Of a stretch of 15,983 bases of DNA, positions 1-7,169 are shown in pieces (position 1 is the first letter of the stretch; each line of letters begins with the position of its first letter). The position numbers and the translations under genes were made by a program. The DNA is from Lachnospiraceae bacterium (GTDB lineage: Bacteria; Bacillota; Clostridia; Lachnospirales; Lachnospiraceae). The notes below the pieces were generated by a model that was not told where the DNA came from, searched no databases, and saw only the letters and a list, made by a program, of their open reading frames with translations. The DNA lies in NCBI GenBank assembly GCA_003484785.1, contig DNAD01000039.1, positions 1 to 15,983 of the forward strand, given 5' to 3'.

Positions 1-67
1 GGGCCATAACTTATGGTTTGAGATAGGTTTTGCCCATCGCCGCAGGCGATTTATAATGGCAAACCCC
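1..67. other. Structured intergenic sequence downstream of the MscS-type channel gene
   Basis: No gene is visible here. The stretch can fold: an ATCGCC/GGCGAT stem with a three-base GCA loop lies near 37-51, and flanking bases near 27-36 (GGTTTTGCCC) and 56-66 (ATGGCAAACC) can pair imperfectly to extend it. CCATA/TATGG at the left edge makes another short stem. Read on the minus strand it follows the channel gene and the hairpin repeat at 68-103, but no T tract follows the stems, so it is not a convincing intrinsic terminator. The window edge cuts the region. Confidence 0.35.
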
Positions 68-103
68 GTTACTATCACGGTCCAAAGGGCCGTGAATAGT
101 AAC
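68..103 (+). repeat. 36-nt hairpin repeat, copy 1
   Basis: This 36-nt sequence begins GTTACTATCACGG and ends CCGTGAATAGTAAC. It folds into an almost perfect hairpin: 8 bp, one bulged A, then 8 more bp (one of them T-G) closing an AAA loop. A second copy, identical at 28 of 36 positions, lies at 6104-6139. Copy 1 sits one base beyond the stop codon of the minus-strand channel gene. It may be an intergenic palindromic repeat family or an mRNA 3'-end structure. No T tract follows on the minus strand, so it is not a standard terminator. Confidence 0.7.
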
Positions 104-104
104 A

Positions 105-2984
105 CTACGCACCTTCCCCGTCCTGTTCAACCTGTTTTTTCATATACTCTCTGAGTTCCTCCGTAACAGCCTCACGCGCCGCTTCGGAGCAGATGTAGGA
201 CAGACGGACCTTACAGCTCTTCTTCGAGATATCCTCGATCTCTTCCAATTGAAGGCTTCCGTACAGCTGCGGCATCTCATCCGACGCCGTTTCCACGGCC
301 GCTGCCAGAAGCTTTTCGGTCTCCTCCCTGCCTGTGCTTACCTGCAGCACGAGCTCAAGGACACAGGAGGTTTTTTGCCGGCTCATATTGACAACGTCGC
401 TGATACGGCTGTTATTCATGATCTTGACATTGCTGTTCTCATCGGTGATCTCAGTAGTCCTTATGCCCATGTTCGTGACGCGGCCCTTCCAGGAACCCAC
501 CGTAACATCATCCCCGATATGGACAGAGTCCTCAACAGCGAGGAACAGTCCGGCCAGGATATCCGAAACCATATCCTTGGCGCCCATACCTACGGCAATG
601 GAAACGATGCCTGCCGATGCCAGAAGCGCCACGGTATTTACTCCAAACATATACAGGATGACTACCAGAAGCAGAATTACAGTGGCATAGGAAACAAAGC
701 TGTCCGTAAGCTTCAGCACGGTCCTGGTGCGAATGTCTGCCTGCCTTGCCGAGTTTCTGAGCAAACGTCTCAGCAAAAGCTCGAGGCTTAAGGTAACGGC
801 CAGAACATACAGCGCTGCCCAAAGAGAAAACAGGTGAAGCCCCCTCGACCAGAAGCCTCCGAATACGAAGGTAAAGGCAGGCCATTTCATCTTGATGGCA
901 GCTATGAAGGTGATCACAGCCATTAACGTTATGAAAACAATATAGCCATGGGTAAAGATCAGCAGAGCGTTCTTTTCGTCATACTTCCCATACTCCTCAT
1001 CTATAGCTTTTTCCATTGCTTCGTTCATTGCCGTCGCACACAGCGCGCAGGCCTTCGGATAATAAAGGAATGCTATGATGGCTAACAGCAGCCCGAGCAT
1101 CAGGGCGATGACCACATCCATATTATTGTCCGAACGTTCCGGAACCATAAACAAAAGACTGTTCACGCCGTCCGAGGTTCCCGAAACATACATGGTATCC
1201 CCGTCGTAATCAGTAAAGCCCTCATAATCATCGCCATAGGCTTGTGTTGTTATATAGTACTCTGCCGAAAGACCGATCTTGTTTGCATCGGTGTTGGCGA
1301 TAAACTGACCATCTTCATTTCTGATGACGGCAGCCTTATACCCGTCCGATACCACTGCTTTATTGACAGTATTTTCAAGGCTTGTACCTGAAAGCTCCGC
1401 ATTCATGGCGCCCGCATCAAATGCTGCCAGCAGAAAGCCGTCTGCCTCTCCGCTGTCCTTTGTAAGCAGGACAGCAGCGCCGATCTGCTGCTTATTTGTA
1501 TAAGGATCGTTCTGTGGACCCACCACCACAGAGGGATAGCCTAACAGCACCGCCCGGTATTCCTCACTTAAATTCGCATTCGGTTCGCTTACCGAAAAGC
1601 CTGTATAGCTGTTGCTCGAGATGATCTCATTACCGGTCTCGTCAAAGAGCATCACATATTCCGCCATGAGCGTATCGCTAAGCTCCTTGAGATCACTGCG
1701 CGTGCAGCTTTCCTTATGGTTTTTCAGAAGCTCTGCCAGCGCCTTTGCCCGTGTCAGGTAGATATCGGAATAGGCTCTCCGGATCATCCCGCTCTGCTTG
1801 CTGTTCCATTCGATCTCATACTCCAGCGCCATCCGGCCTCTGCTCCCGAAATAGACGGTAGTCGCGCGGCTCTCCAGCATCAGAAGCATGAGCGAAAAGA
1901 CAGCGACCGAGAAAAGGAACAGCAAGCGCCCCGGCCTCGTGGTTTTGCGCGCCTCCTTGCTGAGAGCTTCTCTATCTTCCTTGTGCTTTTTCTGCCCGCT
2001 GAGCTTCAGGGCATAAAGCAAAAACAGGATCAGATTAAAGATGATGAAGACCGAAAGGGTCAGTGCACAGTAAAGTCCAGTGTTAATGATATTTCCCAAA
2101 GGCATTATGAGAAGGATATCGGCATCCTGCTTCGGATAATGCAGCAGCAGCGCGACAGCGGCGCTTTTGCGGAAGGAAGTCAGTTTATAGGAGCTTTCGA
2201 CCCCAAAGCTGCTGAAGCTTTCGCTATTATCAAAAATACCCGAAACCTCTTTGCCTGCCTCCTCCTTCTCCTCTTCTGTCAAGTCGTCAAGAGGATATCC
2301 GATAAGCTCGTCTTCGCCTGTTTTTACAAAGCCATAGCCATTCAGTCCGGTAAGCATCCGCTCAAGGATCTCCGGCCAGTCACTGAGAGAATTGTACAGC
2401 TCAAGCAGGGGCTTACAGGAGAATTCAAATACGAGACTGCGGCCGTCAGTTTCCGGGACGGGTATCATCACCAGAACCTTCCCGTCTTTTTTATCCGACT
2501 CTTCGGTATCATCCGGCGAGGCAGAATAGATCTCCGTAACGGGCTTTCGCGGTTCAAGTGTCCTGATCCGCTCTTTAAAGGTGTCCATCGGCATCACCGG
2601 TCCGGTGGTATTTATTATCTCCCCGCTCTCATCTGTCAGCGAGACGCTGTCGGCTATAGTCGACGCGGATACCTGCTCAAGCCTCTCCTCTTCTGAAAGC
2701 TCACTCTGTTCTTCGTAGATCCTTAAGCCCAGCTCTCCCCGGGCCAGAACATCGTCTTCAAACACAGCGCTTCGGGTTTTCAGCTCCTCCTCCTGTTCCT
2801 CAATAATACTCGGAACCGCACAGATATACTGATCCAGCATCTTCAGCTTGCTGTAGTTGTTCAAAAAAAGTACTGCGATAAAAACGACGCCCGCAGAAAG
2901 CATAGTCACAAGCACAGTAAGAGCGGTAAACTTTTTTCCGCTCTTTTCCATCATTGTGGTCTTAACCTGTTTCAACCGATTCAT
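105..2984 (-). CDS. MscS-family mechanosensitive channel with two large extracytoplasmic sensor regions
   Basis: This 959-residue membrane protein ends in an MscS-type channel module. The Ala/Gly-rich pore helix is at about 784-818 (LLASAGIVSIAVGMGAKD), followed by the beta domain at about 820-870 (VHIGDDVTVGSWKGRVTNMG) and an alpha/beta C-terminus. Upstream lie a membrane segment at 21-41, an outside region at about 45-295, paired helices at about 301-327 and 353-371, a second outside region at about 375-618, and four further helices before the pore. Both outside regions contain D-E-x-G turns typical of PAS/Cache folds (near 117-122, 448-452 and 556-559). MscS from E. coli is 286 residues, so most of this protein is added sensor and membrane scaffold. 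The start at 2984 was chosen for an AGGAGG six bases upstream; an upstream in-frame codon at 3017 lacks this. The gene overlaps the upstream esterase-like gene by 23 bp, implying co-transcription. The channel family is certain; the stimulus is unknown. Confidence 0.9.
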   Translation of the reverse strand: MNRLKQVKTTMMEKSGKKFTALTVLVTMLSAGVVFIAVLFLNNYSKLKMLDQYICAVPSIIEEQEEELKTRSAVFEDDVLARGELGLRIYEEQSELSEEERLEQVSASTIADSVSLTDESGEIINTTGPVMPMDTFKERIRTLEPRKPVTEIYSASPDDTEESDKKDGKVLVMIPVPETDGRSLVFEFSCKPLLELYNSLSDWPEILERMLTGLNGYGFVKTGEDELIGYPLDDLTEEEKEEAGKEVSGIFDNSESFSSFGVESSYKLTSFRKSAAVALLLHYPKQDADILLIMPLGNIINTGLYCALTLSVFIIFNLILFLLYALKLSGQKKHKEDREALSKEARKTTRPGRLLFLFSVAVFSLMLLMLESRATTVYFGSRGRMALEYEIEWNSKQSGMIRRAYSDIYLTRAKALAELLKNHKESCTRSDLKELSDTLMAEYVMLFDETGNEIISSNSYTGFSVSEPNANLSEEYRAVLLGYPSVVVGPQNDPYTNKQQIGAAVLLTKDSGEADGFLLAAFDAGAMNAELSGTSLENTVNKAVVSDGYKAAVIRNEDGQFIANTDANKIGLSAEYYITTQAYGDDYEGFTDYDGDTMYVSGTSDGVNSLLFMVPERSDNNMDVVIALMLGLLLAIIAFLYYPKACALCATAMNEAMEKAIDEEYGKYDEKNALLIFTHGYIVFITLMAVITFIAAIKMKWPAFTFVFGGFWSRGLHLFSLWAALYVLAVTLSLELLLRRLLRNSARQADIRTRTVLKLTDSFVSYATVILLLVVILYMFGVNTVALLASAGIVSIAVGMGAKDMVSDILAGLFLAVEDSVHIGDDVTVGSWKGRVTNMGIRTTEITDENSNVKIMNNSRISDVVNMSRQKTSCVLELVLQVSTGREETEKLLAAAVETASDEMPQLYGSLQLEEIEDISKKSCKVRLSYICSEAAREAVTEELREYMKKQVEQDGEGA

Positions 2985-4968
2985 GATCTTCCTCCTGCCA
3001 ATGCATAACGTAGTCAAACAACACCTTTACGTCTGTCAGTCTGTCTTCAATCTTTTCACATTTAAGCTCCTTGTCCGAAACGATCATCGCCTCCGGAAAC
3101 GCCTTCCAGTCGAAGGCATCGAGTCCGTACACCTCGTTATGGTACAGCTTAAGGGCATTCCCGTTTATAAATTTCTCCAAAAGCTTCTGCAGTGTCTCGG
3201 ACAGATCCTCATTCATCACATTGCCGTACATTTCCAGGGCTTCACGGTTTCCCAGCAATACCGCCTCCATATCGACTGTCCCCGCGCCAAGCTTATCGAT
3301 AAGCGGCGCACAGTCCCACCAGATAAAGTGTACCTTATTGCCATTCTCTGAAATCAGCATGGCGTTGCGATAGCTCCAGAGATCCATCCACTGCTCGACA
3401 AGCCTCTCCTTAGCATCAAACTCGGTCATCGGATCACTGCGTGTCTCAATATACTCCCGTACAGCCTCAATGACCCGGTCATCATTGGCGCTCAGTATAT
3501 CGTCTACGCCCGCAGAAATAAATTCCTCATAGTTATGGATGCCAAGGAAGGCTCTTAATACATGTCTTTCATTTCCGGGAAAGCCAATGATCACATCGAT
3601 ACCGTCGACAGCACCCTCCCTGTAGCTTCGTAAAATATCATAGGGGATCAGTTTTCCGTCACGGGTCGGTGCGCACATTCTTTTCCAGAGCCTTTGAGCG
3701 GCGTCCTTCAGAGTCTCTGTTTCAAGCCGCATAAGCTCCTCCATTGAAGCCGTCCCGGTTTCCCTTAACAGCTCGCCTGCCAGTTCTCTTGATTCCTTCT
3801 GCGTATCATAAGCCGATATCGGGTTTCCGACAAAAATGAAGGCTTTCTGAAACAGGCCTTTTGCCTGATCGCTGACCGCAAGAAGGCTTATTGAATCGGC
3901 CCCGGCCTCAAACCCTATAACGGTGATCCGGTTTGGATCGCCTCCGAAGGCAGCTATGTTTTCTTTGATCCATTTCAGGGCCGCGATCTGATCGAGCAGC
4001 CCGAGGTTTAAGGTATCGGGAAAGCTTTCCCCTCCGGGGATCTGCGAAAAATCAATAAACCCGAAAATGCCGAGACGATAGTTAAAGCTGACGAACAAAA
4101 TGTCCGGATGGCCTTCTGCGAAATTTTCGCCCTCAAACAGCGGATCAACGGTTCCTCCGTAGGAAAAATCGCCGTGGTGAAACAAAACGAGAACCGCTTT
4201 CTTCCTCTTTTTTGAGTCGGTTCCTGCCCAGATATTCAGGCTGAGGCAGTCCTCGCTCTGTCTGTGATATTTTATGATCGACCCCTTATGCTCCACCTGT
4301 ATGGCCGAAGGGCCGTAATTCTTTGCCTCAAATACGGCCTCCGAGGAAGGAAGCGGCTCGGGCGCCTTCCATCTGAGCTCTCCGACCGGCGGCTTTGCGT
4401 AGGGAATTCCCAGATAGGAAACGATTTTCTTTCCTTTTTCTCCTACATAGATGCCTGTTCTTGTCTTTACCGCGTAATCAGCATCGTATTTATCGAGGAT
4501 CGGCTGATTCTGACGGTTTATCTCGTCAATATCCTCTTTCTTCACATCGAAAACAAAGCCTTCGCTCCCATCCCCGTAAAGCTTTCGGATCTTTCGGGCA
4601 CGGTAGGCGCGAATCAGCAGATTTACTATGAAGCCCAGAATGGGAAGACCCACAACATACGCAAATTCCCCGGCCAGATAATCAACCAGGGATACGCCCA
4701 TGCGCGAGATGGCAATATACTGTCCGATCACAAAAACGAGAAGGATGGTGACATAAGTCAGGATCCGGTTTATCGGTTTTTTCTGAACAGTCTTACTGAA
4801 GGCGATCTTTCCGACGACTGCTTCGGATGCTATTCCCACAGCAAAGCAGGACACAAGACAGGCCCACGGCGGCCATCCGAGAAGCTCTGCAACCGTTTCC
4901 CCAAACCCGTAGCCAAGGGCCGAAATAAAAGCAACCGCAAAATCATCGATAGTAAACAGTTTTTTCAT
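2962..4968 (-). CDS. Membrane-anchored type-B carboxylesterase homologue, probably catalytically dead
   Basis: This is a 668-residue protein. Residues 1-120 contain about four membrane segments (near 8-28, 35-57, 69-88 and 98-120), followed by a basic RAYRARKIRK stretch that suggests the rest is cytosolic. Residues about 165-625 match the type-B carboxylesterase (alpha/beta hydrolase) family: GIPYAKPPVGELRWKAPEP at 187-205, SEDCLSLNIW at 238-247, and FNYRLGIFGF at 295-304. The nucleophile elbow, normally GESAG, reads GFEAG at 352-356, so the catalytic Ser is Glu354. The usual HGGGF oxyanion loop reads HHGDF at 264-268. The region that should carry the catalytic His (near 560-574, GAGTVDMEAVLLGN) has none; the acidic residue may survive as Glu467. 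Ester hydrolysis by the usual mechanism is therefore unlikely. A scaffold or binding role, as in neuroligin-type relatives, is more plausible. AGAGGAG lies just before the ATG at 4968. The stop lies inside the channel gene's 5' end. Confidence 0.85.
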   Translation of the reverse strand: MKKLFTIDDFAVAFISALGYGFGETVAELLGWPPWACLVSCFAVGIASEAVVGKIAFSKTVQKKPINRILTYVTILLVFVIGQYIAISRMGVSLVDYLAGEFAYVVGLPILGFIVNLLIRAYRARKIRKLYGDGSEGFVFDVKKEDIDEINRQNQPILDKYDADYAVKTRTGIYVGEKGKKIVSYLGIPYAKPPVGELRWKAPEPLPSSEAVFEAKNYGPSAIQVEHKGSIIKYHRQSEDCLSLNIWAGTDSKKRKKAVLVLFHHGDFSYGGTVDPLFEGENFAEGHPDILFVSFNYRLGIFGFIDFSQIPGGESFPDTLNLGLLDQIAALKWIKENIAAFGGDPNRITVIGFEAGADSISLLAVSDQAKGLFQKAFIFVGNPISAYDTQKESRELAGELLRETGTASMEELMRLETETLKDAAQRLWKRMCAPTRDGKLIPYDILRSYREGAVDGIDVIIGFPGNERHVLRAFLGIHNYEEFISAGVDDILSANDDRVIEAVREYIETRSDPMTEFDAKERLVEQWMDLWSYRNAMLISENGNKVHFIWWDCAPLIDKLGAGTVDMEAVLLGNREALEMYGNVMNEDLSETLQKLLEKFINGNALKLYHNEVYGLDAFDWKAFPEAMIVSDKELKCEKIEDRLTDVKVLFDYVMHWQEEDHESVETG

Positions 4969-5030
4969 CCTTCTCCTCTTTCTTATGAACCATAACTGTC
5001 AATATACATCGTCCTGAATACTTATCTTTT

Positions 5031-5036
5031 ATTATA
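5031..5036 (-). promoter_or_regulatory. Putative -10 box for the esterase-like/channel operon
   Basis: A consensus TATAAT is read on the minus strand 63 bases upstream of the ATG at 4968. No good -35 is visible at 16-18 bp spacing (TGGATT is the nearest), so an activator or a weak promoter is possible. Confidence 0.4.
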
Positions 5037-5042
5037 CGTGTA

Positions 5043-5176
5043 AAAACGTTAAAAATCCATTTAAAATACCTGCCTGCTACATAAAATGTATACCGGGTTC
5101 TTCCATTACCTGTCTCCCGCCGGCACATTACGGCAGAGATGGTTTTTTTACGGATTATAGGGTATAATAACGTTTT
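5043..5176. promoter_or_regulatory. Divergent intergenic region with paired 9-bp inverted sequence
   Basis: The gene-free stretch 4969-5264 separates the divergent esterase-like gene and the decarboxylase gene. AAAACGTTA at 5043-5051 and its exact reverse complement TAACGTTTT at 5168-5176 lie beside the two opposing -10 boxes. The first sits just upstream of the minus-strand -10, and the second starts on the last base of the plus-strand -10. Such placement would suit a shared regulator, but a 9-bp AT-rich match could be chance. Nothing else in the stretch looks like a gene. Confidence 0.3.
5163..5168 (+). promoter_or_regulatory. Putative -10 box for the acetolactate decarboxylase gene
   Basis: A consensus TATAAT on the plus strand lies 97 bases upstream of the chosen ATG at 5265. 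The -35 region at 17 bp spacing (TGGTTT) is poor. Transcription from here would give a leader of about 90 nt. Confidence 0.4.
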
Positions 5177-5264
5177 GAAACATATGAACGCGGATCATCG
5201 GCTTTCAGTGCCCCAGCAGGGAAAAAGCCGGATTCCGGAGTTAAAGAAAGGAGATGTTTTTCTG

Positions 5265-6101
5265 ATGATCAAAAAAAACAGAATGATCGGCACCGCAGTC
5301 TGTGCCCTGATAACGGCTATGACCTTAACGGCATGTGTACAGGTAAATGTTAATACTGCAGAAGCTGCGGCAGCCGACAGAGAGTCGGTCAATCAGGTTT
5401 CCCTTTTACAGGGGCTTACCTTTGGAGACTATAACGGAAGCCGGTCCGCAGGGGAAGTAAAGTCCATGGGTGACATCGGAATAGGTACTTTTGACGCTCT
5501 TAACGGTGAGCTCATCATGCTGGACGGTGTAATATACAGGGCGGCGGGTGATGGCAGTGTTGAGGCTGTTGATGATTCCGAAACGATCCCGTTCTGTGAC
5601 GTGACCTGGTTTGACAGCGATGAAAGCGAGACTATTACTGATATTCAGGATATTGCCTCCCTTAAGGAGGTACTGGATAAGAAGGTAAGCGAACTTGGAA
5701 CCAACCGTTTCTATTTTATCCGTATCGACGGTAAATTTAAAGAGATGAACGTACGCAGCGAGCTGGCACAGACAGAGCCCTACAAGCCCCTTGCAAAGGT
5801 TCTCGAGACCGATCAGACATTTTTTGATTATTCCGACATAGACGGAACGGTTGTCGGTCTGTACTGCCCGGATTATATGGACAGGCTCAATGCGGTGGGC
5901 TGGCATTTTCACTTTATTTCGGATGACCGTGAAAAGGGCGGGCATATGCTTGACCTGAAATTTGACAGCGGTGAACTGAAGTGGGATTATACTGACGGTT
6001 TTTCAATGATACTGCCCGAAAATGAGATGTTTTCCGATTTTGACCTCACGGTGGATCAGTCAGAGGATATCAGGCGTGTTGAGACCGGTGACGGTGAATA
6101 A
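5265..6101 (+). CDS. budA: Alpha-acetolactate decarboxylase, lipoprotein form
   Basis: This is a 278-residue homologue of alpha-acetolactate decarboxylase (EC 4.1.1.5), which converts acetolactate to acetoin and CO2 and diverts pyruvate carbon into neutral products. Family hallmarks are GDIGIGTFDALNGELIMLDG at 69-88, PFCDVTWF at 109-116, VRSELAQTEPYKPLAK at 163-178, and WHFHF at 213-217 with a following GGH at 225-227. His214, His216 and His227 match the zinc ligands, and Glu82 and Arg164 match active-site residues known in the Brevibacillus brevis enzyme. The N-terminus is a lipoprotein signal: MIKKNR, a hydrophobic stretch, then LTAC with Cys24 as the expected lipidated residue. The mature enzyme would therefore sit outside the membrane, as the secreted B. 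brevis enzyme does. The start at 5265 is preferred because AAAGGAG lies 11 bases upstream and it places the signal peptide at the N-terminus. The in-frame ATG at 5139 would add 42 residues of no signal-like character and overlaps the promoter. It is the only plus-strand gene. No acetolactate synthase gene lies nearby. Confidence 0.92.
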   Translation: MIKKNRMIGTAVCALITAMTLTACVQVNVNTAEAAAADRESVNQVSLLQGLTFGDYNGSRSAGEVKSMGDIGIGTFDALNGELIMLDGVIYRAAGDGSVEAVDDSETIPFCDVTWFDSDESETITDIQDIASLKEVLDKKVSELGTNRFYFIRIDGKFKEMNVRSELAQTEPYKPLAKVLETDQTFFDYSDIDGTVVGLYCPDYMDRLNAVGWHFHFISDDREKGGHMLDLKFDSGELKWDYTDGFSMILPENEMFSDFDLTVDQSEDIRRVETGDGE

Positions 6102-6103
6102 CA

Positions 6104-6139
6104 GTTACCGCTGCGATCCAAAGAGCCGTGAATGGTAAC
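6104..6139 (+). repeat. 36-nt hairpin repeat, copy 2
   Basis: This sequence begins GTTACCGCTGCGATCC and ends GAGCCGTGAATGGTAAC. It matches copy 1 (68-103) at 28 of 36 positions, and all eight differences are transitions. One pair has changed on both sides (T6-A31 to C6-G31), and three others become G-T pairs, so an RNA made from the plus strand would still fold in part. It starts two bases after the decarboxylase stop codon. The rest of the 144-nt gap to the converging gene at 6246 contains a CGGTC/GACCG stem near 6184-6201 and no clear T-tailed terminator. Confidence 0.6.
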
Positions 6140-6245
6140 GGATAAAAGTAAGAAATAATATTTTCCGGGACAGTTATATCTGCGCGGTCTGTATGATGAC
6201 CGCCGTCACCCGTGCCGTTACCGTTTTAATATCAGCTGCGATCAT

Positions 6246-7169
6246 TTACGATAATATTTTGCCGAACCAGATCCGATTAAGGATCCGGTACAGGACCTCA
6301 CCCAGCAGTCCGATGAGAGTCAGGCTTACCGCCACATATCCGGCAAGTATACTCCTCTCCCCGGGCATAGGAAGGTCGGAAAGAGGCAGGCGAAATTGCT
6401 CCCTTAAGGCAGGCAGCGCTCTCCCGCCTGCTTTATCCAAAACGCCGTAATATCTGCTCTCCAGCACTTTCCCGTTGCCTGCCCTGTCCATAACAAAAAG
6501 CTTAAGCCCGCTCCCCTTTATCTGTCCGCTTCTTCTAAAAAGCTTAACGCTCTGTTTAAGTCCCGAACCCTCTTTTGCGGGGAAGTCCTGCCTGTAAAGG
6601 ATCTCTCCGTCCTGCCTCAGCTCGGCATAGCTGATCCCGCTGTTCTCGTCCTTCATACTTATGCCTGCCGTTACGGTATCAGGTATAAGGGAGCTTTTTT
6701 CAAAGGACAGCTCCGCCATGGGAGCTGTCACGTCAAAACGGATACGGTAAGGTCCGGCCCTCCAAATAAGGCTTTCGGGATCAGCCTCATCCATGGCTCT
6801 GAAGCTTATGCTCCAGCTGCCCTCTTTTCTTGCGTAATCCTTTTCAGCAAGCCTTAAGATCCCGTCATCTATTACTTTGTATACACTGCCGTCACCTCCT
6901 TCGGGACAGAGGCAGTACTCGCACAAAGCCCCCTGCCCTTCAATAAAAAAGGTGATCCCCGTATTACAGTAATATACCCCGTTCTCCCTGATAAGGACCC
7001 GGATCCCATCATCCCGCATCATTGACAATCCGATGTTTCCTCTGTCCGGATTCGTCAGAGCCGGCCGTGCACATACACGGGCCGGCCATGTGACCAGACA
7101 CATCACTGTTATCAGCAGAACCGCCAGAATACGGCCTGCCGGATTATCATTATTATCTTTTTTTATCAT
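6246..7169 (-). CDS. Membrane-anchored extracytoplasmic protein with Ig-like region
   Basis: I do not recognise a named family for this 307-residue protein. Residues 1-35 form a signal peptide (MIKKDN, then a hydrophobic core ILAVLLITVMCLV, likely cleavage near ARVCA). The outside portion has a Cys cluster CEYCLC at 83-88 plus Cys68. It then has an Ig-like or bacterial beta-sandwich region at about 140-242 (VTAPMAELSF, DENSGISYAEL, VMDRAGN), similar in pattern to residues 273-350 of the upstream surface protein. A C-terminal membrane helix lies at about 274-297 and is followed by a short NRIWFGKILS tail. The ATG overlaps the stop of the upstream gene as ATGA and has no good ribosome binding site, so translation is probably coupled. 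It is the third gene of the kinase operon; a joint role with that kinase is inferred. Confidence 0.8.
   Translation of the reverse strand: MIKKDNNDNPAGRILAVLLITVMCLVTWPARVCARPALTNPDRGNIGLSMMRDDGIRVLIRENGVYYCNTGITFFIEGQGALCEYCLCPEGGDGSVYKVIDDGILRLAEKDYARKEGSWSISFRAMDEADPESLIWRAGPYRIRFDVTAPMAELSFEKSSLIPDTVTAGISMKDENSGISYAELRQDGEILYRQDFPAKEGSGLKQSVKLFRRSGQIKGSGLKLFVMDRAGNGKVLESRYYGVLDKAGGRALPALREQFRLPLSDLPMPGERSILAGYVAVSLTLIGLLGEVLYRILNRIWFGKILS

Noticed and set aside
1716..2696. 326-codon plus-strand open frame
   Set aside because: It lies antisense to the channel gene, has no ribosome binding site or recognisable domain, and its composition is that of a reverse-frame shadow.
4998..5003. TTGACA on the minus strand before the esterase-like gene
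   Set aside because: No -10 box follows at 16-18 bp; that position is already the ribosome binding site.
4943..5128. 61-codon minus-strand frame upstream of the esterase-like gene
   Set aside because: It overlaps the start of that gene and the promoter, with no ribosome binding site or homology.
5254..5265. Three-codon ATG-TTT-TTC-TGA leader overlapping the decarboxylase start
   Set aside because: The GGAG abuts this ATG with no spacing, so it is unlikely to be translated; the GGAG serves the ATG at 5265.
6216..6243. GTTACCG and GCTGCGATC words resembling part of hairpin repeat copy 2
   Set aside because: The words are split by unrelated bases and the right arm is absent, so this is probably chance, not a third copy.
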